NCBI RefSeq assembly: GCF_023158935.1
Contig: NZ_CP096120.1
Location: 1,178,001-1,242,000, forward strand
Direction of reading: 5' to 3'
DNA length: 64,000 nucleotides
Source: Acinetobacter portensis
GTDB taxonomy: Bacteria > Pseudomonadota > Gammaproteobacteria > Pseudomonadales > Moraxellaceae
Shown: piece after piece, positions 16,836 to 25,599 of the stretch
How the letters are laid out: the number at the start of each line of letters is the position of its first letter
Numbering within the stretch: position 1 is the first letter of the stretch
Translations under genes and position numbers: made by a program
Notes under the pieces: model-generated
Database searches by the model: none
What the model was told of the DNA's origin: nothing
Seen by the model: only the letters and a program-made list of their open reading frames with translations

Positions 16836-18860
16836 ATGTATCAAGTACTCGCACGAAAATACCGTCCTCGTAATTTTAATGAGTTAGTCGGGCAAAACCA
16901 TGTGTCACGTGCATTAACAAGCGCATTGGAACGTGGTCGTTTGCATCATGCTTATTTATTTACGGGAACGCGCGGTGTTGGTAAAACAACAATCGCTCGT
17001 ATTTTGGCAAAGTGCTTGAACTGTGAAACTGGCGTTACATCTACGCCGTGTGAAGTATGTCCAACATGTAATGCGGTAAATGAAGGTCGTTTTATCGATT
17101 TAATTGAAATTGATGCAGCATCACGTACAAAAGTTGAAGATACACGTGAATTATTAGATAACGTTCCTTATGCACCTACGCAAGGTCGTTTTAAAGTTTA
17201 CTTGATTGATGAAGTACATATGCTTTCAACGCATTCATTTAATGCGTTACTTAAAACATTAGAAGAACCACCAGAGCATGTGAAATTTCTTTTTGCAACG
17301 ACAGATCCACAAAAGTTACCAATTACTGTAATTTCACGTTGTTTGCAATTTACATTACGTCCATTAGCTGTAGATGAAATTACAACACATTTAACAGATA
17401 TTTTGGCTAAAGAAAGTATTCAGTCTGAACAAGACGCACTTTGGCAAATTGCCGAATCTGCGCAAGGTTCATTGCGTGATGCATTATCTTTAACAGACCA
17501 AGCGATTGCTTATGGTCAAGGTGCAATTCATCACCAAGATGTTAAAGAAATGTTGGGATTAATTGATCGCACAATTATTTATGATCTTATTCTTGCAATA
17601 CATCAAAATCAAAAGCAACGAGTGAGCGATTTGCTTATTCAATTTAGACAACAAGCTTTAGATGTATCATTGGTTTTAGATCAGTTTATTTCGACATTAC
17701 ATGAACTTGCATTATTACAGTATTTACCAGATTTAAGCCTTAAATATAGTGCTGAAATTAATCAAAAAATCATGCAATTATCGCAGTTGGTTTCTGCACA
17801 AGACTTACAACTGTATTACCAAATTACGTGTAAAGGTCGTGCAGATTTACAATTATCTGTAACGCAAGAACAAGGCTTTGAAATGTGTATATTGCGTTTA
17901 CTCGCATTTAGACCATTACAGCCAAATGAAGTTATTGTGAGTCAACATCAAGCTATTCAACAAACGCAACAAGTTGAAACAGTAACTTTAACTGCTCCAG
18001 TAGTGCAAGCTCCAACTTTGGCAGTTGAGCAAACTACGGCAGAATATGTGGCTGAAGCTCCTGTAGAAGAAAAACCACAAGCTGAACCAACTCCAACTGT
18101 TGATATTCAAATTACTCATCAAGCAGAAACAGATCAAATTGTATTTGATCCATCTACAGGTGATGAGTTATTTGGTTTAGATGAATCTGAAGTTGAAGAA
18201 ACTGTTCATCAAGCAGATGAACCATCGAGTGATGATTTTTTAGAAGAAGATTTTAGCCTAAGTAGCTTTGATGAACAGCCAGTGAATCAAGCTGTTAGTA
18301 CGATTATTGAAACTAAAGAACAGCCTCAAATTTCTGTAGAGCCTGAAACTGAGCAACTTGTAGAACTACCTAGTTCATCTGAAGTGAATGTTCAAATTGA
18401 ACAGCCTGCGAAAGTTGTAGCTGTACAAAAAACCTCTTTAATGCCACAAGATATTTTGCGCTTAGAAGATCAGGTTTTAGAAGGTGAATGGAACGTTGAT
18501 AAGTGGGAGTATTGGTTCAGAAATAGTGGACTTTCACCCGCAGTTCAAGAAATTGCGCAATATGGTGTAATCCAAGGTCAAATTAATGGCGAGTCTGTGT
18601 TTCATGTGCCTGAAAAATACCAACATTTAGTCACTCAAATGCAAGCTAATTTGGAAGATGCATTAAAGGCAAAATGGTGTAATACCTTATTCAAAATTCA
18701 ATTTGGCGCTGTAGAGGGCTCAACGCCATTCGCTATGCAAAATAAGCGTAAAGAACGAGCTTATCAACGTACAGTTGAGTTATTAAATGAAGAGCCAATT
18801 GTTCAAGATTTGATGAAAACTTTTGATGGTGAGTTACAAAATATTCAGATTAAAGCTTAA
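16836..18860 (+). CDS. dnaX: DNA polymerase III subunit tau/gamma
   Basis: A 674-residue clamp-loader subunit. The AAA+ domain (1-~240) has Walker A GTRGVGKT (44-51), a zinc module with C63, C72, C75 and C78, DEVH near 130 and the SRC arginine-finger motif near 170. Domain III follows to about residue 370. After it lies a long Gln/Glu/Val/Thr-rich acidic linker (about 375-540), then a conserved C-terminal domain V that binds the polymerase alpha subunit (WEYWFRNSGLSPAVQEIA). I see no A-AAA-AAG slippery site in the linker, so only the full-length tau form is supported. ATG 16836 has an AAAAAGGAG ribosome-binding site. It is followed by a strong terminator. Confidence 0.97.
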   Translation: MYQVLARKYRPRNFNELVGQNHVSRALTSALERGRLHHAYLFTGTRGVGKTTIARILAKCLNCETGVTSTPCEVCPTCNAVNEGRFIDLIEIDAASRTKVEDTRELLDNVPYAPTQGRFKVYLIDEVHMLSTHSFNALLKTLEEPPEHVKFLFATTDPQKLPITVISRCLQFTLRPLAVDEITTHLTDILAKESIQSEQDALWQIAESAQGSLRDALSLTDQAIAYGQGAIHHQDVKEMLGLIDRTIIYDLILAIHQNQKQRVSDLLIQFRQQALDVSLVLDQFISTLHELALLQYLPDLSLKYSAEINQKIMQLSQLVSAQDLQLYYQITCKGRADLQLSVTQEQGFEMCILRLLAFRPLQPNEVIVSQHQAIQQTQQVETVTLTAPVVQAPTLAVEQTTAEYVAEAPVEEKPQAEPTPTVDIQITHQAETDQIVFDPSTGDELFGLDESEVEETVHQADEPSSDDFLEEDFSLSSFDEQPVNQAVSTIIETKEQPQISVEPETEQLVELPSSSEVNVQIEQPAKVVAVQKTSLMPQDILRLEDQVLEGEWNVDKWEYWFRNSGLSPAVQEIAQYGVIQGQINGESVFHVPEKYQHLVTQMQANLEDALKAKWCNTLFKIQFGAVEGSTPFAMQNKRKERAYQRTVELLNEEPIVQDLMKTFDGELQNIQIKA

Positions 18861-18880
18861 TATTTCTCATTATTGAGCAT

Positions 18881-18910
18881 AAAAAAACAGGCTAAATAGC
18901 CTGTTTTTTT
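18881..18910. terminator. Terminator of dnaX, bidirectional
   Basis: Arms AAAAAAACAGGCTA and TAGCCTGTTTTTTT with a 2-base centre, between dnaX and the 3' end of the convergent ompW fragment. Confidence 0.9.
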
Positions 18911-19476
18911 ATTTAATCTAATAAAAGATTAGAAGCGGTAACCAAGACCAACGTAAGTTATGATTGGATTGATTTCTATTTCACTTTTACCTGTAACGAG
19001 TTTGCTGCCAGTAGAAGAATTAATTGTTAATGTTGCATCAGTAGAAAGATGGGCATATGAAACAGATGCTGTAGCAAACCATTCTTTGTTGATATTGTAA
19101 TCAATACCAGCAACTACTACAGGCGCAATAGCATCATCTACAGAGACATTGCCAATTTTTGCACCCAGTGGTAGAGCAATGTTTGGATCGGTTTTAATGT
19201 CGCTGAAGTGTGCATACATCAAACCACCACCAAGGTAAGGACGGATCTTGCTGTTAATCGTGCCAAATTGGTATTTTGCTAAGACAGTAGGTGTGTATGC
19301 ACGAGTAGTAGCAATGTTGTCATAGTCACCTAATTCAACGCCAAGATTACCGATTAGGTTTACTCGTCCAACACCAGATAATTTCATTTTAGGTGGTGCA
19401 CCTAAAACCATTTCTAATGAAACATTGTCATTTACAAAGTAATCAAAAGCTAAACCAGCAGTATCTGCGTCTTTTA

Positions 19477-20456
19477 ACCTGAGTTCGATGAAATCCACTT
19501 AACCTTTTAGCATATTTTGGAAAGTTGGCTTATTGGGGTTCAAACAATAAGCCACTACAGCAGCCATGATATTCACCATGAAGTTATTTACCGAACGATG
19601 ACGTGAATGTTCAAGTTGATGTAAATTTTTTAATTGATCATTCACTGTTTCGATCAATCCTCTTCTGCAAAGTAATTGTTTTTCTTCTTCAGTTTGGATG
19701 GGTTTATTTTTCATATTCCGACGTGATGGGGTCAATATTTTCAGTCCTCTTGCTGCTAAAGCTTCGGCTTTTGCTTTGCTCAAATAGCCTTTGTCTCCGA
19801 GTAGGATCCCTTTTAATTCTTGAGTTAAAGATTCTAATATAGCAACATCATGAACATTTCCCGATGTCAGCTTGAGATTAATAATTTCACCTAAATTATT
19901 GATAACGAGATGTAATTTAAAACCATAAAACCAACCCGTGCTACTTTTTCCACGACCGGCCAAGCCTTTAAATACACGATGCCTTTTAATCCGAAGATTA
20001 TGGCAAACTACCAATTTAGTGGAGTCAATGATACTGATTCCCGTATCTTTTCCTTTCACCTGATGGAAGAAACTACTCAGAGCTTGCAAACAACGGGGCA
20101 TGATTTCAATAAATCGGTTGTAGCTAAGCAGTTTAGGAAAAGCAGATTTCCAGAATGGAACGATCATTTGGCAATAAAAATATTTGAAGAATCTAAAACC
20201 GGATTGATGAAATAAAATGACAATGGTCATTGCTTCAGACAAGCTTAAAGCTGACTTTTTCAACCTGGTTTTTTGATTAGAAATTAAAGCTTTCTCTAAA
20301 GATTCATTAAATTTTTTGCAGAAATCATCCAAAATACAAAATAATTCGGTAATATGATCCATTGAGAAGCCTTGTTTTATAACATTTTGTCTTGAGAACC
20401 AATATGTTACAAAAACAGGGCTTTTTTTCTACTCTTTTTTTATATCGAACTCAGGT
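19477..20456 (-). mobile_element. IS982-family insertion sequence (980 bp)
   Basis: Terminal inverted repeats ACCTGAGTTCGAT at 19477-19489 and its complement at 20444-20456. The element is flanked by the 5-bp direct repeat TTTTA at 19472-19476 and 20457-20461. It carries one full-length transposase and interrupts ompW. IS982-type elements include ISAba825 and ISAba9; identity to a named IS was not tested. Confidence 0.92.
19499..20362 (-). CDS. IS982-family transposase
   Basis: A 287-residue DDE transposase of the IS982 family. The helical N-terminus (LSLSEAMTIVILFHQSGF) is followed by the catalytic core. The first acidic residue is in IIDSTKL, the second in LLGDKGYLSK, and the Glu is in GLIETVNDQLKNLHQLEHSRHRS, the family's C-terminal signature. 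Length (about 290) is normal and no frameshift is present, so the element may be active. The start ATG at 20362 lies about 90 bases inside the element's end. The whole gene lies within the 980-bp element and has the same orientation as the ompW gene it interrupts. Confidence 0.93.
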   Translation of the reverse strand: MDHITELFCILDDFCKKFNESLEKALISNQKTRLKKSALSLSEAMTIVILFHQSGFRFFKYFYCQMIVPFWKSAFPKLLSYNRFIEIMPRCLQALSSFFHQVKGKDTGISIIDSTKLVVCHNLRIKRHRVFKGLAGRGKSSTGWFYGFKLHLVINNLGEIINLKLTSGNVHDVAILESLTQELKGILLGDKGYLSKAKAEALAARGLKILTPSRRNMKNKPIQTEEEKQLLCRRGLIETVNDQLKNLHQLEHSRHRSVNNFMVNIMAAVVAYCLNPNKPTFQNMLKG

Positions 20457-20663
20457 TTTTACTTTAAAGCCTGCATTATCTGTCATATTCCAATTGTTAC
20501 CAAGCTGATTGTTAACACCTTGTTCCGAGCTTTGTGGCATTACGTGTAACCAACCAGCAGATACACCAAATGTTTTACCATCTGAAGTTTCAGCATGCGT
20601 TGCTGTAACAGCAGTTAAACCTAAAAGTGCAATTGGGAGAATCGTTTTAAAAGATGGCTTCAT

Positions 20664-21237
20664 ATATATTCCCTTAATAGAAGTAGTAAAGTAGTTTTGA
20701 AAGTACTGTGAAGTGTATGGATTTAATTTATAAATGGAACGATTGGTTAATAAAAATTACATAGTTATGAGTGTTTCACTAAAAATATTAAAAATAAAAA
20801 AATTTATAAAACAATTATATATAATTAGATGATGGTGTGTATTCAATCAATATATTGAATTTTAACATTATTATTTTAGAGTAATTATTCGGTTATTGTT
20901 TAATCAGTTATTTTGTACTTTTGTAAACTATAAATAAGAATAAGAATCTATTAAGTATTTCTAATATATTTATTGTGATAAAAATCATTTAAAAAAGATA
21001 ATCAATAATGCGATTTTGAACCAAATATTCGCTTTTTTACTGCGATCAATTAGTAAGATATTAAAGGGGTAATCGGTTCGGCTTAATCACTAATCAAAAT
21101 TTCAATTTAGGAAAATACAATGGATTCAACATTGAAATTAATACTAAATTCAACATTATTATAGAAATTCTATATAGGATTAAAGCTTTAAATCACTTAA
21201 CATAAGGCAGTTAAAAATAAATATTGATGAGGTTGTT
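20664..21237. other. Long AT-rich intergenic region between ompW and the phosphatase gene
   Basis: 574 bases without a credible gene. It is the shared upstream region of divergent ompW (minus) and the phosphatase-murB group (plus), so it should contain both promoters. A palindromic TGTGAT-AAAA-ATCATT (about 20975-20990) resembles CRP/FNR-family sites. I see no RNA gene or repeat. Confidence 0.5.
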
Positions 21238-21747
21238 ATGTCGTCCAAAACGCCATACAAGGTGTTATGTGTTTGTTTGGGAAATATCTGTCGATCTCCT
21301 ACGGCGGAAGTTGTTCTTAGACAATTTTGCGATCAACAACAGCTTAATATCGTGATCGATTCTGCGGGGACAAGCAATTATCATCCAAATAAATCGCCTG
21401 ATGAACGTAGCCAAAAGCATGCGTTAAAACGTGGTTATGATTTATCATCCTTAAGAGCAAGACAACTGAACATACAAGATTTTATCGATTTTGATTTAAT
21501 TTTAGCTATGGATCATGAAAATTTAGATAATATTCAAACTCTTCAACAGAAAGCTTTTAGTGTGTTTGGAAAAACTAAACTTCGTGCACAGCTTGCTTTA
21601 ATGAGTGAGCATGATGAAGTATATAAACAACAAGCATTACCAGATCCATATTATGGTGGTGAAAATGGATTTGAACGTGTGTTAGATCAATGCGAGTCAA
21701 GCAGTCGTGCTTGGGTTGAAGTTTTTAAAAATAAATTAGCGGTATAG
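21238..21747 (+). CDS. Low-molecular-weight protein-tyrosine phosphatase
   Basis: A 169-residue cytosolic phosphatase of the LMW-PTP family. The P-loop CLGNICRS (C13 nucleophile, R19; CX5R) is followed by the conserved SP, and the general-acid Asp is in LPDPYYGG near residue 140. It should dephosphorylate phosphotyrosine proteins. It is not next to a Wzc-type kinase or capsule genes, so a role in polysaccharide control is uncertain. ATG 21238 is used; a GAGG-like ribosome-binding site (GATGAGGTTGTT) precedes it. It stops 10 bases before murB and heads a four-gene group (phosphatase, murB, YdcF-type, hydrolase) that is tightly spaced. Confidence 0.93.
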   Translation: MSSKTPYKVLCVCLGNICRSPTAEVVLRQFCDQQQLNIVIDSAGTSNYHPNKSPDERSQKHALKRGYDLSSLRARQLNIQDFIDFDLILAMDHENLDNIQTLQQKAFSVFGKTKLRAQLALMSEHDEVYKQQALPDPYYGGENGFERVLDQCESSSRAWVEVFKNKLAV

Positions 21748-21757
21748 GTTTCACAAT

Positions 21758-22801
21758 ATGAATATTCAAACACAAATTCAACTGAAACCTTTTAATACGT
21801 TAAGTTTGGATGTAATTACATCGCACTACATTGAGGTTCAATCACAACAAGAGTTGGTTGATGCATTGGCTTATGCAGAAGAGCAAAAATTGAATGTGAT
21901 GATTTTATCTGGTGGTAGCAATATGCTTCTGCCTAAAGAAATTCATGCACTTGTTATTCATATGAATATTCAAGGTATAGAAGATATTTCTGAAGATGAA
22001 AAATCTAAAACAATTCGTGTTGGTGCAGGACAAGTTTGGCACGATTTTGTGCTATGGACGACATCTCAAAATTTATTTGGCTTGCAAAATTTAGCACTCA
22101 TTCCTGGTTTAGTAGGTGCATCACCTGTACAAAATATTGGTGCTTATGGCGTGGAAGCTAGTGAATTTATAGATTCTGTGCAAGTTTATGACCGTTATTC
22201 AAAAGCGTTTGTTTCAATTCCTGTATCGGATTGCAAATTTTCATATCGTCATAGTATTTTTAAAGATGACCCAAATCGTTATGTGATTATTTCAGTAACT
22301 TTTAAACTTTTAAAACACGAAGATTTAAAACTACATTATGGCGATTTAAACACTGCGGTTGGTGAAGATAGAACAGCCTTAAATTTACAAACGCAAGTGA
22401 TTCAAATTCGCCAAGCAAAATTGCCAGATCCGAAAGAATATCCAAATGTAGGAAGTTTCTTTAAAAATCCTGTTATAGATGAATCTGTTTATTTAAAATT
22501 GGCAGAAAACTTTCCAAATATTCCTCATTATCCGCAGCCGAATAATCAAGTGAAAATTGCAGCAGGTTGGTTAATCGATCAAGCAGGATGGAAAGGCAAA
22601 AAGCTAGGTACAGTTGGCATGTTCCATAAGCAAGCATTAGTTTTGGTTAATTATGCGGATGCGAATTTAAAAGACGTTCAATCGACTTATAAAGCGGTAC
22701 AACAAGATGTTTATGCTAAATTTGGTGTATCTTTAGAACCTGAGCCTGTTTTATATAATGAAGAAGGCTTGATTATTAAACACAATGTAATTACAGGATA
22801 A
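21758..22801 (+). CDS. murB: UDP-N-acetylenolpyruvoylglucosamine reductase
   Basis: A 347-residue FAD enzyme that makes UDP-N-acetylmuramate with NADPH in the cytosolic stage of peptidoglycan synthesis. It shows the FAD-binding GGSNMLL near residue 50, the second loop [18 protein letters not shown] near 115-130, the YRHSIFK segment near 165 and the active-site region VGSFFKNP near 230. A Glu near the C-terminus lies in [12 protein letters not shown]. Length and loop pattern fit type I MurB (E. coli 342). It follows the phosphatase by 10 bases, and the next gene begins 3 bases after its stop, so co-transcription is very likely. It is an essential function. Confidence 0.97.
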   Translation: MNIQTQIQLKPFNTLSLDVITSHYIEVQSQQELVDALAYAEEQKLNVMILSGGSNMLLPKEIHALVIHMNIQGIEDISEDEKSKTIRVGAGQVWHDFVLWTTSQNLFGLQNLALIPGLVGASPVQNIGAYGVEASEFIDSVQVYDRYSKAFVSIPVSDCKFSYRHSIFKDDPNRYVIISVTFKLLKHEDLKLHYGDLNTAVGEDRTALNLQTQVIQIRQAKLPDPKEYPNVGSFFKNPVIDESVYLKLAENFPNIPHYPQPNNQVKIAAGWLIDQAGWKGKKLGTVGMFHKQALVLVNYADANLKDVQSTYKAVQQDVYAKFGVSLEPEPVLYNEEGLIIKHNVITG

Positions 22802-22804
22802 TAA

Positions 22805-23929
22805 ATGGCTAAAAAGCATTTAATGGTGAAATTAGTACAAATAGCTTCTTTGTTATTTGTACTTTTAGGCTGCCTGATGCTTTTTGTTTATTCTCCATAT
22901 TATTCAAAATTAGTGGTTAAAGCTTTAAATACTTTTGTACCTGTTGAAGTCAATGAATTGGCTGCCGAAAGTCAAAAAATGGCATCTTTAAGTGAAAATG
23001 ATACTTTGGAGCCAGGTTCTGAGCTTTGGATTGCGCGACAAGCTTATTTAAAAGTGATGGAAACTGAACTGAAAAAAGGTTCAGAATCTGATTTAAGTAC
23101 GATTCAAGCTCGGTATAAGATTTTACAAATCTCTATTATTAATGAACAAGAAGAGCAAGAAAAAGATGAACCTGCGAAGTCTTCAATTCCTTTGTTAGAT
23201 GTAACATCAAGCTCTGAAGCTCAAGCAGAATCAACACAAGCGGTTCGTGAATTACTTGAATTAAATAATTCTGAAAATAAAGCAGCCATGGAAAAATACA
23301 CAGAATTTTTGCTCAAGCATGAAATTGTCGAGCCTATAAAAGAAGAAATTAACTTACAAACGCTAGAAGATGTTCAACAAATTCAGGATCAAGGCAGTAC
23401 TCCAAGTAATGTGCAAAAAATGAAACCTTATGCCATCGTTGTTTTAGGTGGTGGTTTGACTTTAGACAAAGATTCGAAGACTATTGTAGTAAATAATTAC
23501 ACCAAATTAAGATTAGAAAAAACTTTAGAAATAGAAAAACAATATCAACTTCCAATTGTTTTAAGCGGTGTAGAAGCACCTTATATGCAAGCATGGCTTA
23601 AAGAACGTGGTGTTGATGCAAAATTATTAGAAGATAGAAGTATGAATACTTGTGAAAATACACGGTTTAGCTCTTTGCTATTACAAAAAAAAGGCGGTGC
23701 GCCAACAGTGATTTTAGTGACAGATGAATATCACATGCCACGTACACGTCGTTTATTTGCTTTAAATGGAATTGAAACGATTCCAGTAGAAGCTCCAATG
23801 CCGACACAACTTACAAACTGGCGTCCTAGTGCTAAAAATTATGATCATAGCCGTAGAGCAAATTATGAAATGCTTGCATCTATTCGAGATGTTTTCTTGG
23901 GATCAAGTGATTGTAGAGAGATTCCATAA
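22805..23929 (+). CDS. YdcF/ElyC-type membrane-anchored protein (DUF218)
   Basis: A 374-residue protein with one N-terminal transmembrane segment (about residues 10-28). It then has a periplasmic linker with an acidic stretch (NEQEEQEKDEP) and a C-terminal DUF218 domain (about 205-365). The domain has the typical start YAIVVLGGGLT, the middle SGVEAPYMQAWLKERGVD, and the SMNTCENTRFS and TDEYHMPRTRRLF motifs. Family members such as SanA and ElyC influence envelope barrier and peptidoglycan precursor use; the chemistry is not settled. The long linker makes it bigger than E. coli SanA (239). Its stop overlaps the next start (ATAATG), and murB lies 3 bases upstream, which supports an envelope role. 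Confidence 0.85.
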   Translation: MAKKHLMVKLVQIASLLFVLLGCLMLFVYSPYYSKLVVKALNTFVPVEVNELAAESQKMASLSENDTLEPGSELWIARQAYLKVMETELKKGSESDLSTIQARYKILQISIINEQEEQEKDEPAKSSIPLLDVTSSSEAQAESTQAVRELLELNNSENKAAMEKYTEFLLKHEIVEPIKEEINLQTLEDVQQIQDQGSTPSNVQKMKPYAIVVLGGGLTLDKDSKTIVVNNYTKLRLEKTLEIEKQYQLPIVLSGVEAPYMQAWLKERGVDAKLLEDRSMNTCENTRFSSLLLQKKGGAPTVILVTDEYHMPRTRRLFALNGIETIPVEAPMPTQLTNWRPSAKNYDHSRRANYEMLASIRDVFLGSSDCREIP

Positions 23930-24972
23930 TGCCTGATATTCCATTTTTGAATCCTAACCAATTAAAATTATTAGATTTACCTGTACCAAGTAGAGAAAAA
24001 ACGCCACTGCAACTTGAAGCTTTAAACTTAAATCGTAAATTTTCGCCAAATTCAGAATTACAAGCATATCGAAAATTATATGGTTTTCATTTATTAGATT
24101 GTGAACATTGGCAAGGCTATGTATCTATGCCTTTTTTTAAATTACATGTGCAGGTTTTTCAGCCAAATTTAGACAATTCACAATTTAAAGCTATTCAAGG
24201 CACTGTATTTTTACTACATGGCTATTTGGAACATAGCGGAATTTATCAGCCAATTATTAAAGAATTACTTGAACAGGGTTTTAGTGTCATTACATTTGAC
24301 TTGCCTGGTCATGGTTTGAGTGATGGTTCACCTGCAAATATTAAAGATTTCGACCATTATCAAGACGTTTTGCATGCAGTTTATCAATATGTAAAAACAG
24401 CAGATCAATTACCAAAACCGTGGCTAGGCATTGGACAAAGTACAGGTGGTGCAATTTTAATGCATCATTTACTTGAGTTTGCAGAGCGTCGTGTAAATCC
24501 TTATGTCGATCGTGTTTTGTTACTTTCACCTTTAGTTCGACCCGCAAAATCTGCTTGGTGGCACAATGCAGTAGGTTTAGGCATTATTCGTCGTATAAAA
24601 AAACAAGTGCCACGTCATTTCCGTCGAAATAATCATAATCCTGAGTTTTTAAGATTTATTCGTTTAAAAGATCCACTACAACCTAAAATGATGGGGATGG
24701 ATTGGATTTTGGCCATGTCAAAATGGATGCATGAAATGGAGCAAAGACCGTCTTGTCGTATTCCTGTTTGGTTGGCGCAAGGTGCTCAAGATCAAACAGT
24801 CGATTGGAAATACAATGTTGATTTCATTCGTAAGAAGTTTAGATTACAAACGACGCTGATGCTTGAAGAAGGTTCGCATCAGTTAATTAATGAACGTGCG
24901 GATATTCGTGCTGCATTAACAGGCTTAATTCCTGCATTTTTACATGCCCAGCAAAGCAAAGTTTATTATTAA
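23929..24972 (+). CDS. Alpha/beta hydrolase, lysophospholipase-like
   Basis: A 347-residue serine hydrolase of the monoacylglycerol lipase/lysophospholipase L2 group (Hydrolase_4). It has the oxyanion region LLHGYLEHSGIYQ, then DLPGHGLSDG, the nucleophile elbow GQSTGGA (Ser near residue 168), Asp in GAQDQTVDW and the final His in EEGSHQLINE. The first ~85 residues are an extra N-terminal region without a signal peptide, so it is cytosolic or peripheral. The ATG overlaps the stop of the YdcF-type gene by one base, which implies translational coupling and membership of the phosphatase-murB group. It is followed by a terminator at 24984. The natural substrate is unknown. Confidence 0.88.
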   Translation: MPDIPFLNPNQLKLLDLPVPSREKTPLQLEALNLNRKFSPNSELQAYRKLYGFHLLDCEHWQGYVSMPFFKLHVQVFQPNLDNSQFKAIQGTVFLLHGYLEHSGIYQPIIKELLEQGFSVITFDLPGHGLSDGSPANIKDFDHYQDVLHAVYQYVKTADQLPKPWLGIGQSTGGAILMHHLLEFAERRVNPYVDRVLLLSPLVRPAKSAWWHNAVGLGIIRRIKKQVPRHFRRNNHNPEFLRFIRLKDPLQPKMMGMDWILAMSKWMHEMEQRPSCRIPVWLAQGAQDQTVDWKYNVDFIRKKFRLQTTLMLEEGSHQLINERADIRAALTGLIPAFLHAQQSKVYY

Positions 24973-24983
24973 ATAAATTCCCT

Positions 24984-25018
24984 AAAAAAGCTCAAGTTGA
25001 AAATGCTTGAGCTTTTTT
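24984..25018. terminator. Terminator of the murB group
   Basis: Arms AAAAAAGCTCAAG and CTTGAGCTTTTTT with a 9-base loop, between convergent genes. Confidence 0.87.
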
Positions 25019-25031
25019 ATGTTTTGAATAA

Positions 25032-25478
25032 TTACTCAATAATTAACATATTATGATCATCAAATTTCCAATCTGCTGAGTATGCGACTTCCCAATAATA
25101 ACCATCTAAGTCTTGGAAATACCCGCTATAACCACCCCAAAAAACTTTTTGAGCAGGTTTAATGATGCTTCCACCGTGCATTTCAACTCTATGTAAAATG
25201 ACATCGACTTCATTTTCTGATTTTGTGTTGCAAGCAAAAGTAATACCGCTAAACCCTTGATTTATAAAAGGTGGATTTTCAGCATTGATATCTTTAGCGA
25301 GTTGCTCTATTGGGTAGAGTTCAAGCTTCGAACCCTGATTATCAAAGAATACTATTGTAGGATTTGCTTGAGTTTGATAGGTTTTAAAACCAATATTTTT
25401 ATAAAAATCCAAAGAGGCTTTAATATCTTTTACGCCCAAACAGATTAGATTTATTCGATTCAACTTATATCTCCCCAA
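25032..25478 (-). CDS. VOC-family protein (glyoxalase/bleomycin resistance fold)
   Basis: A 148-residue protein of two beta-alpha-beta-beta-beta halves typical of the vicinal oxygen chelate superfamily. It starts RINLICLGVKDIKASLDFYKNIGF, continues FFDNQGSKLELYP, and ends with the second module GGYSGYFQDLDGYYWEVAY. The Glu in YYWEVAY and the one in KLELYP are in metal-ligand positions. Most relatives of this type lack a known substrate. It is monocistronic, convergent with the murB group across a terminator, and its ATG lies at 25478 with a GGGGAG ribosome-binding site on the minus strand. It is cytosolic. It cannot be assigned to lactoylglutathione lyase with confidence. Confidence 0.83.
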   Translation of the reverse strand: MGRYKLNRINLICLGVKDIKASLDFYKNIGFKTYQTQANPTIVFFDNQGSKLELYPIEQLAKDINAENPPFINQGFSGITFACNTKSENEVDVILHRVEMHGGSIIKPAQKVFWGGYSGYFQDLDGYYWEVAYSADWKFDDHNMLIIE

Positions 25479-25560
25479 TCAAGAAATAATTTTGATTAAG
25501 TTAGATATTAGGCGATAACTAAGAGTGAAAGTTATATCGTTACTTAATACAACATAATAA

Positions 25561-25582
25561 AAAAGAGGCCGAAGCCTCTTTA
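25561..25582 (-). terminator. Terminator of the GltB-like gene (UUCG tetraloop)
   Basis: On the minus strand AGAGGC-TTCG-GCCTCT is followed by a T run. The UUCG loop is an especially stable type. Confidence 0.87.
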
Positions 25583-25599
25583 ATTTTAATCGTTTAGTT

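Larger units (their letters stand above)
18929..20663 (-). pseudogene. ompW: ompW outer-membrane protein gene, split by an IS982 element
   Basis: An OmpW-family eight-stranded outer-membrane beta-barrel gene in two pieces. The 5' part (20457-20663) encodes a signal peptide cleaved after THA and the start of the barrel, up to NAGFKVK. The 3' part (18929-19476) continues DADTAGLAF and ends with the typical C-terminal VGLGYRF. An IS982 element lies between them with a 5-bp duplication TTTTA. Removing the element and one duplicate rejoins the reading frame exactly (FKVK then DADTAG), so the insertion is the only visible lesion and is probably recent. OmpW transports small hydrophobic compounds, and its loss affects iron uptake and colistin response in A. 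baumannii. Confidence 0.9.

Noticed and set aside
17900..18700. Programmed frameshift in dnaX producing a gamma form
   Set aside because: No A-AAA-AAG heptamer with a stem-loop was found in the linker region, so only tau is supported.
21001..21237. Hidden small gene or sRNA in the long gap before the phosphatase gene
   Set aside because: Only short AT-rich frames without ribosome-binding sites and no terminator-like hairpin were visible.
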